Shown: positions 1-6,468 of the stretch, in pieces
Numbering within the stretch: position 1 is the first letter of the stretch
Layout of the letters: every line of letters begins with the position of its first letter
Assembly: GCA_023427865.1 (NCBI GenBank)
Contig: JAEYZV010000347.1
Span: forward strand, 1-8,150
Source of the DNA: Acidobacteriota bacterium
Lineage (GTDB): Bacteria; Acidobacteriota; Vicinamibacteria; Vicinamibacterales; Vicinamibacteraceae
Reading direction: 5' to 3'
DNA length: 8,150 bases
The notes under the pieces: model-generated
Database searches by the model: none
The model's input: the letters and a program-made list of their open reading frames with translations, nothing else
What the model was told of the DNA's origin: nothing
Program-made: the position numbers and the translations under genes

Positions 1-1
1 A

Positions 2-856
2 CGCCAGGCACTCGACGCCGCACACGGGCTCGACGGCACACGCCCCGACGCCGCCACGCTGCCGCCGCCGCGGTTCTCGGCCTCGCCGCCGCCGTTCGAT
101 CCGGTGCCGCGCCGCGACGCGCGGTTCGCCGACCCCTACAACATGGCGGTCAACGCCGAAGCGTTCATCTACGACACCTCGCTGCCGCCGCAGCCCAAGC
201 TCCTGATGCTCGCCTACAAGCGGCTGCGCGAGATCGACGTGCCCGAGATGATGGCCAGCATCATCGTCGAGACGACGGGCAAGCCGTGGGCGTACACGCG
301 CGACATGACGCGGCAGCTCTGGGACGAGGCACGCCACGCGATGATGGGCGAGGTGTTGTTCGACCAACTCGGCGTCGACTGGCCGGCGATGGTGCGCGTG
401 AACTTCACCTGGTCGCTCGGTCTCAACACGCAGCTCACGGCGCTCGAGCGGCACGCGGTCCTCTATTTCATCGAGCAGGGCCTCATGCCCAGGACCGGCA
501 AGCGCTACGAGTGGGAGGTCGCGCAGGCGGCAGGGTCGCCGCTGGCGGCGACGTTCCAGGACTACGACTGGGCCGACGAGGTGCTGCACGCGCGCATCGG
601 CAAGCAGTGGTACGTGACCGAGATGCCCAGCCAGACCGAGGCACTGCGCCAGGGTGATCGGTGCTGGTCGAAGGTCCTCATGGACTGGCACGGCTGGAAG
701 CGCGACGGGTTGACCGCGCACGAGAACTGGTGGCCCGCGCTGTACGCCGATGCCTGCCGCCGCCTCGGATGGACGCACGATCCGCGCGTGGCGGCCTTCG
801 ACATCTCCTACGCGGAACAACGCGCCGACCTCAAGTCGGTCAGCCATTCGGGATAA
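2..856 (+). CDS. Ferritin-like diiron-carboxylate protein, 5' truncated by the window edge
   Basis: The frame is open from base 2 to the TAA at 854-856, giving 284 residues, and the true start lies upstream. A GTG at 104 is in frame, but I see no reason to prefer it because coding-like sequence continues before it. Counting from base 2, the protein shows the helical ferritin-like metal pattern: Glu82 or Glu90 in a helix with the sequence PEMMASIIVE, then EARH (Glu109/His112), a third helix with Glu149 and Glu158, and EVLH (Glu193/His196). Two ExxH pairs plus single glutamates are the ligand set of non-haem diiron four-helix bundles. The first 40 or so residues are Pro/Ala rich and look like a linker. 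A Trp-rich C-terminus (WHGW, ENWW) follows the bundle. No membrane segment is visible. The substrate is unknown; it could be an oxidase/oxygenase or an iron-handling protein. It ends 8 bases before glpF, so the two may be co-transcribed. The fold is fairly sure, the function is not. Confidence 0.72.
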   Translation, partial: RQALDAAHGLDGTRPDAATLPPPRFSASPPPFDPVPRRDARFADPYNMAVNAEAFIYDTSLPPQPKLLMLAYKRLREIDVPEMMASIIVETTGKPWAYTRDMTRQLWDEARHAMMGEVLFDQLGVDWPAMVRVNFTWSLGLNTQLTALERHAVLYFIEQGLMPRTGKRYEWEVAQAAGSPLAATFQDYDWADEVLHARIGKQWYVTEMPSQTEALRQGDRCWSKVLMDWHGWKRDGLTAHENWWPALYADACRRLGWTHDPRVAAFDISYAEQRADLKSVSHSG

Positions 857-864
857 CGACAACG

Positions 865-1659
865 ATGCGTGAAGCCCTCGCGGAATTCTTCGGCACCGCC
901 ATCCTGATCACGTTCGGCGTCGGCGTCGTCGCCCAGACGGTGCTGAGCGGCGGCGTTGCCGGCAGTCCACTCGCCATTCACCTGTGCTGGGGCATTGCCG
1001 TCATTCTCGGCGTGTACGCGTCGGCAGGCGTGAGCGGCGCGCACTTGAACCCCGCCGTGACGCTGGCGCTGGCCATGCGGCGCGGCTTCCCCTGGCGGCG
1101 CGTCGCTCCGTACGTCGTCGCGCAGATGCTCGGCGCGTTCGTGGGCGCCGCCATCGTCTACCTGACGTACCGCGAGGCGCTGACGGCGTTCGACGGAGGT
1201 GTTCGCCAGGTCGTCGGCGCGCAGGCGACGGCGGGCATCTTCGCCACCTACCCTGCCGCGTACCTCTCGATTCTCGGCGGCTTCGTCGACCAGGTCGTGG
1301 GCACGGCGCTGCTGGTGGCGATGGTGTTCGCGCTCACCGACGAACGCAACGCCCCGCCGGCCACCTCGCTGACGCCCGTGCTCGTCGGCGTCACCGTGAT
1401 GGGCATCGGCATGGCCTTCGGCGTGAATGCGGGGTACGCGATCAACCCGGCCCGCGACTTCGGGCCGCGGCTCTTCACCGCCATCTCCGGCTGGGGCGGT
1501 GACGTGTTCACGGCCGGCAACGGCTGGTGGTGGGTGCCAATCGTCGCACCCTGCGTCGGAGGCGTGCTCGGCGGGTTCGCCTATGACGCGTTCGTGCGCG
1601 ACCGCCACCCCGCGATCACCAATCGCCTCGCCGATCCCGTGCAGCGTGTCGAGCGGTAG
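865..1659 (+). CDS. glpF: Aquaglyceroporin (glycerol facilitator), MIP family
   Basis: This is an inner-membrane channel for passive glycerol uptake, here 264 residues against 281 in E. coli GlpF. It carries the two half-helix signatures of the MIP family: GAHLNPAVT (Asn62-Pro63-Ala64) and AINPARDFGP (Asn194-Pro195-Ala196-Arg197-Asp198). The Asp after the second NPAR is typical of glycerol-conducting members rather than water-only aquaporins, and Arg197 is the selectivity-filter arginine. Hydrophobic stretches account for the six helices, and the protein begins directly in the first one (EFFGTAILITFGVG). I chose ATG 865 because it matches the short family N-terminus; the open frame extends back to 661 but there it overlaps the previous gene. 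There is no strong Shine-Dalgarno sequence, so translation may be coupled to the upstream gene, whose stop is 8 bases away. glpK follows after 135 bases, which supports the glycerol role. Confidence 0.93.
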   Translation: MREALAEFFGTAILITFGVGVVAQTVLSGGVAGSPLAIHLCWGIAVILGVYASAGVSGAHLNPAVTLALAMRRGFPWRRVAPYVVAQMLGAFVGAAIVYLTYREALTAFDGGVRQVVGAQATAGIFATYPAAYLSILGGFVDQVVGTALLVAMVFALTDERNAPPATSLTPVLVGVTVMGIGMAFGVNAGYAINPARDFGPRLFTAISGWGGDVFTAGNGWWWVPIVAPCVGGVLGGFAYDAFVRDRHPAITNRLADPVQRVER

Positions 1660-1671
1660 GTCCTTTATCGT

Positions 1672-1735
1672 GTAGGCGTCGGACTTCGTCCGACGCTCAG
1701 TGATCGCCGCCCGCCGGACACGATCCGGCGTCTAC
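1672..1735. repeat. Inverted pair of GTAG-headed hairpins (REP doublet, REPIN/BIME-like)
   Basis: In the glpF-glpK gap, the left unit (1672-1696, + strand) is GTAG followed by a hairpin: arms 1676-1683 and 1689-1696, loop CTTCG, extendable by one inner C-G pair. The right unit (1712-1735, read on the - strand) is also GTAG followed by a hairpin: arms 1724-1730 and 1712-1718, loop TCGTG. The two units match in the GTAG head and most stem bases. Their one stem difference is compensatory: T paired with A in the left unit is C paired with G in the right. The outer ends also pair with each other over about 13 bases (1671-1683 with 1724-1736, two mismatches). A 5' GTAG-type tetranucleotide before a hairpin is the known mark of REP elements mobilised by RAYT (TnpA_REP) transposases, and inverted REP doublets are called REPINs. 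No RAYT gene is in the window. The hairpins could also slow transcription or stabilise the glpF message. Confidence 0.62.
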
Positions 1736-1794
1736 ACCCCGAGAATGATGCCCGGCGGCCGACGGCCCAACGACGAAGGCCGAGAGAACTGTCC

Positions 1795-3288
1795 ATGTCC
1801 TACATCCTCGCACTCGATCAGGGCACCACGTCCAGCCGCGCGATCGTCTTCGGTCGCGACGGGCGCGTCGTCGCACAGGCGCAACAGGAGTTCCCCCAGA
1901 TCTTCCCGGGACCGGCGCTGGTGGAACACGATCCCGAGGCGATCTGGTCGTCGCAGATCGCCGTCGCGCGCGAGGCGATGGCCCGCGCGGGGCTCGCGGC
2001 CGGCGACATCGCCGCGATCGGCATCGCGAATCAGCGCGAAACCACCGTGCTGTGGGAACGGGCCACGGGCAAGCCGGTGGCCAATGCCATCGTGTGGCAG
2101 AGCCGCGTCAGCGCCGGGATTTGCGATCGCCTCAAGCAGCAGGGGCACGAAGCGGCGATCCGCGCCAGGACCGGGCTCGTCGTCGATGCGTATTTCTCGG
2201 GAACGAAGGTCAAGTACCTGCTCGACGAGCACGAGGGATTGCGTGCGCGGGCGGCGCGTGGCGACGTGCTCTTCGGCACCGTGGAGACATTCCTGCTCTG
2301 GCGGTTGTCGGGCGGGCGCCTGCACGTCACCGACGTCAGCAACGCCTCGCGCACGCTGCTGTTCAACATCCACACGCTCGACTGGGACGACGAGTTGCTC
2401 GAGCTGATGGACGTGCCGCGCGCGATGCTGCCGGAGATCCGCAGCAACAGCGAAGTGTACGGGCACACGACCGCCGATCTGTTCGGTGAGCCCATCGCGC
2501 TAGCCGGGGCGGTGGGCGACCAGCAGGCCGCGCTGTTCGGCCAGGCCTGCTTCGAGCCTGGCAGCGCCAAGAACACGTACGGTACCGGCTGCTTCCTGCT
2601 GATGAACACGGGGAGCACGCCGGCGCCATCCGAACACGGCCTGCTGACGACGGTGGCGTGGAAACGGGGCGGCGAGGTCACCTATGCGCTCGAGGGCGCC
2701 GTGTTCATCGCCGGTGCCGTGGTGCAATGGCTGCGCGACGGCCTCAAGCTGATCCCGACCTCCGCCGACGTGGAGCGGCTGATGCTCGAGTCGACCGACT
2801 CCGACGGGGTGCTGCTCGTGCCGGCGTTCGTCGGCCTCGGGGCGCCCTACTGGGATCAGTACGCGCGCGGGCTCGTGATCGGCCTGACGCGCAACACCAC
2901 CGCGTCACACCTGGCCCGCGCCGCGGTCGAGTCGATGGCGTACCAGACGCGCGATGTGCTCGAGGCGATGCAGCAGGACGCCGGCATCACGCTCTCGAGC
3001 CTCAAGGTCGACGGCGGCGCCACGGCCAACGTTCACCTGCTGCACTTCCAGGCCGACCTGCTCGGCGTGCCCGTCAGGCGACCGGCGGTGGGCGAAACCA
3101 CGGCGCTCGGCGCCGCATATCTCGCCGGGCTCGCCGTCGGCTACTGGGACGACCTCGACGACGTGCGTCACAACTGGGCCCTCGACCGCGAGTTCGCCCC
3201 CACCATCGACAGCCACGAGCGCGACAGGCGCTACCGGCGCTGGCGCCGGGCCGTGGAGCGTTCGCGGGATTGGGCGCGCGAGGACTGA
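1795..3288 (+). CDS. glpK: Glycerol kinase, FGGY family
   Basis: This cytoplasmic enzyme phosphorylates glycerol with ATP to sn-glycerol-3-phosphate, trapping what GlpF lets in. The 497 residues are close to the 502 of E. coli GlpK and the protein looks complete. The N-terminal phosphate-binding loop is ALDQGTTSSR (residues 6-15). Glycerol-site residues are visible as NQRETT (Arg81-Glu82), the tryptophan in IVWQSR (Trp101) and the tyrosine in DAYFSGTK (Tyr133). The catalytic aspartate is Asp242 in GDQQAALFGQ. The second FGGY half carries the adenosine-binding stretch VDGGATAN and the GETTALGAAYLAG segment. ATG 1795 gives the standard start MSYILALDQGTT; upstream there is only a weak purine-rich GAGAGA at 1782-1787. 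It follows glpF, separated by the REP-like doublet, and a GH2 gene starts 73 bases later. Neither glpD nor a glp regulator is seen here. Confidence 0.97.
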   Translation: MSYILALDQGTTSSRAIVFGRDGRVVAQAQQEFPQIFPGPALVEHDPEAIWSSQIAVAREAMARAGLAAGDIAAIGIANQRETTVLWERATGKPVANAIVWQSRVSAGICDRLKQQGHEAAIRARTGLVVDAYFSGTKVKYLLDEHEGLRARAARGDVLFGTVETFLLWRLSGGRLHVTDVSNASRTLLFNIHTLDWDDELLELMDVPRAMLPEIRSNSEVYGHTTADLFGEPIALAGAVGDQQAALFGQACFEPGSAKNTYGTGCFLLMNTGSTPAPSEHGLLTTVAWKRGGEVTYALEGAVFIAGAVVQWLRDGLKLIPTSADVERLMLESTDSDGVLLVPAFVGLGAPYWDQYARGLVIGLTRNTTASHLARAAVESMAYQTRDVLEAMQQDAGITLSSLKVDGGATANVHLLHFQADLLGVPVRRPAVGETTALGAAYLAGLAVGYWDDLDDVRHNWALDREFAPTIDSHERDRRYRRWRRAVERSRDWARED

Positions 3289-3361
3289 GCCGGTTCGGGG
3301 ACCGTCGGGGTGGCGGTTCCCAGGCGTCGCAGGCATCAAACTTGTAAGCCTCGCGGGCGAC

Positions 3362-5149
3362 ATGCCCACGACAGCGTCGCCGACGCGGACCCTCAACGAA
3401 CGCGGCTACCCACGACCTCAACTGCAACGCGACCCCTGGCAACTGCTCAACGGCCGGTGGGACTTCGCCGCCGACCACGGCGGGCGGTATCGCGTGCCCG
3501 GCGACGTGCAATGGCGCGACACCATCGAGGTGCCGTTCGCGCCGGAAACCAGGGCAAGCGGCGTGCATCACACCGGCTACCTTCCGAGGTGCTGGTATCG
3601 TCGCACGATCGATCCGTGGGATCCGGGTGACGGACGCCTGCTCCTGCACTTCGGCGCCGTCGACCATCGCGCCACGGTGTGGATCGACGACGTGCTGGTG
3701 ACGACGCACGAGGGCGGCTACACGCCGTTCTGCTGCGACATCACCGACAGCATGCGCCCGGGGCGGCCCGTGACGCTCGTCGTGCGCGCCGACGACGATC
3801 CGCTCGACCTCGCTAAGCCACGCGGGAAGCAGGACTGGCTGCCCGAACCGCATTCCATCTGGTATCCCCGCACCACCGGCATCTGGCAGTCGGTGTGGAT
3901 GGAGCAGGTCCCGTCGGCGTGGATCTCGCGATTACGCTGGACGCCGAGTCTCGTGGCCTGGGACCTGCACCTCGAGTGCTGGTTCGAGGGCAACCTGTCG
4001 GGACGGCTGCAGCTCGATGTCACCGTCACCGTGCGCGGCCGCGTGCTGGCTGCCGATTCCTACCGCCTCACGGGCGACGAGCTCGCGCGGCGCATCGGCT
4101 TCTCGGACCCGGGCATCGACGACTCCCGCAACGACCTGCTATGGAGCCCCGAGGCCCCGACGTTGCTCGACGTCACGCTCGAACTGAAGCACCTCGACGG
4201 GACGGTCATCGATCGCGTGCAGAGCTACACGGCGCTGCGTGAAGCCGGCCGCAGCGCCGATCGATTCGTGCTGAACGGCCGTCCGTACTACCTGCGCCTC
4301 GTGCTGGATCAGGGCTACTGGCCCGAGAGCGGATCGACGGCGCCCGACGACGCCGCGCTGCGGCTCGACGTCGAGCTCGCCAAGGCGATGGGCTTCAACG
4401 GCGTCCGCAAGCACCAGAAGATCGAGGACCCGCGCTACCTGTACTGGGCCGACAAGCTCGGCCTGCTCGTCTGGGAGGAGATGCCGAGCGCTTACCGTTT
4501 CACCTCCTCGTCGGTGGAGCGGCTCACGCGCGAGTGGCTCGACGTGATCGCCCGCGACCGGAGCCACCCGTGCATCGTGTCGTGGGTGCCGTTCAACGAG
4601 TCGTGGGGGGTGCCGAACCTGCCCGACAACCCGTCTCACAGGCACTACGTGCAGGCGCTCTATCACCTCACGCGCACGCTGGATCCCCACCGGCCGGTGA
4701 TCGGCAACGACGGCTGGGAGAGCAGTGCGACCGACATCATCGGCATCCCCGACTACGACGCGGACCCGCAGCGGATTCGCGCGCGCTACCACTCCGACGA
4801 CGTGGTGCCACGGCTGTTCCGCAAGGAACGGCCGGGCGGCCGCATGCTCGTGCTGGAGGGGCATGCCAATCTCGATCACCCGATCGTGCTCTCGGAGTTC
4901 GGCGGCATCGCCTGCTCCAGCGAGGCGCAGACCTGGGGATACTCCCGATGCGACTCGGGCGACGCGCTGCGCGCGCGATACGCCGAGCTGCTGCGGGCGG
5001 TGCACGACTCTCGCATATTCGCAGGCTTCTGCTACACCCAGTTCACCGACACGTACCAGGAGGCGAACGGCCTGTTGTTCGCGGATCGGACACCGAAGTT
5101 CCCGGTGGCCGACATCAATCAGGCCACCCGTGGGCTGGTCGAGCGCTGA
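3362..5149 (+). CDS. Glycoside hydrolase family 2 enzyme, probably cytoplasmic
   Basis: The 595-residue protein has the GH2 order: an N-terminal jelly-roll sugar-binding domain (about 20-185, including NGRWDF and FGAVDHRATVWID), an immunoglobulin-like domain (about 186-300), then a TIM barrel (about 301-595). Likely catalytic residues are Glu413 in the acid/base motif FNESWG, after Asn412, and nucleophile Glu512 in LSEFGG. Other GH2 landmarks are FNGVRKHQK (near 345-353) and LVWEEMPS (near 369-376). The usual opening barrel motif GVNRHE is replaced by LVLDQGYWPE (near 313-322), so this is a divergent GH2 branch. Family activities include beta-galactosidase, beta-glucuronidase and beta-mannosidase; the substrate cannot be read from sequence. 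There is no signal peptide, so it should act on an imported or internal glycoside. ATG 3362 gives a natural N-terminus; the frame is open back through glpK, but that part is only a shadow of glpK. A weak GGGCG lies just before the start. Confidence 0.88.
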   Translation: MPTTASPTRTLNERGYPRPQLQRDPWQLLNGRWDFAADHGGRYRVPGDVQWRDTIEVPFAPETRASGVHHTGYLPRCWYRRTIDPWDPGDGRLLLHFGAVDHRATVWIDDVLVTTHEGGYTPFCCDITDSMRPGRPVTLVVRADDDPLDLAKPRGKQDWLPEPHSIWYPRTTGIWQSVWMEQVPSAWISRLRWTPSLVAWDLHLECWFEGNLSGRLQLDVTVTVRGRVLAADSYRLTGDELARRIGFSDPGIDDSRNDLLWSPEAPTLLDVTLELKHLDGTVIDRVQSYTALREAGRSADRFVLNGRPYYLRLVLDQGYWPESGSTAPDDAALRLDVELAKAMGFNGVRKHQKIEDPRYLYWADKLGLLVWEEMPSAYRFTSSSVERLTREWLDVIARDRSHPCIVSWVPFNESWGVPNLPDNPSHRHYVQALYHLTRTLDPHRPVIGNDGWESSATDIIGIPDYDADPQRIRARYHSDDVVPRLFRKERPGGRMLVLEGHANLDHPIVLSEFGGIACSSEAQTWGYSRCDSGDALRARYAELLRAVHDSRIFAGFCYTQFTDTYQEANGLLFADRTPKFPVADINQATRGLVER

Positions 5150-5220
5150 GGCTGTCGGCTGCCGCATCGCGGGTAGCGAGTTGATACGGAGGCGCCGCGC
5201 ACGGCCGAGTCAGGGCTTGC

Positions 5221-5254
5221 GGCTGTGCCGCTGGCAGGTATGTGCGGCACGGCC
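5221..5254. promoter_or_regulatory. Strong hairpin in the gap before the glycosyltransferase gene
   Basis: Arms 5221-5231 and 5244-5254 pair over 11 positions with one G-U wobble and a 12-base loop. The hairpin lies 72 bases after the GH2 stop and ends 18 bases before the glycosyltransferase ATG. No run of T follows (the next bases are CTTGTATCC), so it does not fit a classical intrinsic terminator. It could be a transcript-end or leader structure. The rest of the 123-base gap (5150-5272) holds nothing else I can name. Confidence 0.33.
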
Positions 5255-5272
5255 CTTGTATCCACTGGAGCC

Positions 5273-6463
5273 ATGACTCACCCGCCTTCCGGTTCGGACC
5301 TCATCTGCTTTTCGCACCTGCGCTGGCACTTCGTGTGGCAGCGGCCCCAGCACCTGCTGAGCCGTGCATCACGCGACCGCCGCGTGTGGTACGTCGAGGA
5401 GCCGCGTGAGGGCGACGGTCCGCCGCGCCTCGAGGTCACACCGGTCAGCGATCGCTTGTCCGTGGTGGTGCCGGTCGTGCCTGCGGGCCTGTCGTCCGAC
5501 GACGCCTGCCGTACGCAACGCGACCTGCTGGCGGAATGGTGGCGCGCGCGGCGCTTCGACAGTCCGTTGCTCTGGTACTACACGCCGATGGCCTTGCCGT
5601 TCACGCGGACGCTCGCTGCCGGCGTGGTCGTCTACGACTGCATGGACGAACTGTCGCTCTTCAAGGGGGCGCCTCCCGCCTTGCGCGGCCTCGAGATCGA
5701 GTTGCTCGAACGCGCCGATCTCGTGTTCACGGGCGGCGTGAGCCTCTACGAGGCGAAGAAGTCGCAGCACCCGTCGGTGCACGCGTTCCCGAGCAGCGTG
5801 GACAAGTCGCATTTCCAGCAGGCACGGCGCGGCACGCTGGCGCCGCCACCCGACCAGGCCGGCATTCCCGGCCCGCGCGCCGGCTTCTTCGGCGTCATCG
5901 ACGAGCGTCTCGACATCGAGCTGCTCGGACGTGTGGCCGAACTGCGTCCGACGTACCACTTCGTGCTGATCGGACCCGTCGTGAAGATCGATCCGGCGAC
6001 GCTGCCCTCGGCGGCAAACCTCCACTATCTCGGCATGAAGCGCTACGAGGAGTTGCCCGCGTACCTTGCCGGCTGGGACGTCGCGATGCTGCCCTTTGCG
6101 CGCAACGACGCGACGCGATTCATCAGCCCGACGAAGACGCCCGAGTACCTGGCGGCCGGCTGCCCGGTGGTGTCCACCTCGATCGCCGACGTGGTCCGCC
6201 CCTACGGCGTGCAGGACCTGGCCCGCATCGCCGACGATCCGCAGGACTTCGCCGAGGCCGTCGACGCGGCGCTCGCCGACGGCCCGGATCGGCTCGCGCG
6301 GGCCGACGCGTTCCTCGCCAACCTGTCATGGGACCGTACCTGGCAGGGCATGCAGGCGCTGATTGGCAGTGTCACCCGCAACGTCGGCCGCACCTCGCAG
6401 GGGCGCGCCGTCAGCACGGCCCCCGTGGGCACCATCGCCGCCGGTCCGGCGGCCCAGGCCTGA
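5273..6463 (+). CDS. GT-B glycosyltransferase (group 1/GT4-like) paired with glf
   Basis: This is a 396-residue predicted nucleotide-sugar glycosyltransferase, cytoplasmic or peripheral to the inner membrane. The N-terminal half opens with LICFSHLRWHFVWQRPQHLL (residues 10-29), characteristic of a group of bacterial surface-polysaccharide transferases, and includes VVYDCMDEL (119-127). A C-terminal donor-binding half begins near AGFFGVID (203-210). It contains FVLIGP (230-235) and the donor-site block ISPTKTPEYLAAGCPVVST (284-302), where Glu291 matches the glutamate that usually binds the donor ribose or sugar in GT-B enzymes. The last 25 or so residues are Ala/Gly/Thr rich and probably disordered. 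ATG 5273 is preferred because it places the conserved block near the N-terminus, as is usual; in-frame GTG 5225 and ATG 5240 lie inside the upstream hairpin. GGAG at 5267-5270 is close to the start for a good ribosome site. glf starts 5 bases after the stop, suggesting one transcript and a shared glycan. Donor and acceptor are not known. Confidence 0.88.
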   Translation: MTHPPSGSDLICFSHLRWHFVWQRPQHLLSRASRDRRVWYVEEPREGDGPPRLEVTPVSDRLSVVVPVVPAGLSSDDACRTQRDLLAEWWRARRFDSPLLWYYTPMALPFTRTLAAGVVVYDCMDELSLFKGAPPALRGLEIELLERADLVFTGGVSLYEAKKSQHPSVHAFPSSVDKSHFQQARRGTLAPPPDQAGIPGPRAGFFGVIDERLDIELLGRVAELRPTYHFVLIGPVVKIDPATLPSAANLHYLGMKRYEELPAYLAGWDVAMLPFARNDATRFISPTKTPEYLAAGCPVVSTSIADVVRPYGVQDLARIADDPQDFAEAVDAALADGPDRLARADAFLANLSWDRTWQGMQALIGSVTRNVGRTSQGRAVSTAPVGTIAAGPAAQA

Positions 6464-6468
6464 ACGCG

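Noticed and set aside
661..864. Upstream extension of the glpF reading frame
   Set aside because: It lies inside the ferritin-like gene and is Arg-rich, and GlpF normally begins at its first membrane helix.
2954..3361. Upstream in-frame extension of the GH2 reading frame through the end of glpK
   Set aside because: The translation is a low-complexity shadow of glpK; the GH2 fold starts after ATG 3362.
4139..5167. 342-residue open frame on the - strand opposite the GH2 gene
   Set aside because: It is antisense to a gene with clear catalytic motifs, its composition is typical of a high-GC shadow, and no domain is seen.
5221..5254. Rho-independent terminator for the GH2 gene
   Set aside because: The stem is strong but no T run follows, so I list it only as an unassigned hairpin.
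5536..6468. Upstream in-frame extension of the glf reading frame
   Set aside because: It overlaps the real glycosyltransferase in another frame and is Arg-rich; glf has a canonical start at 6469.
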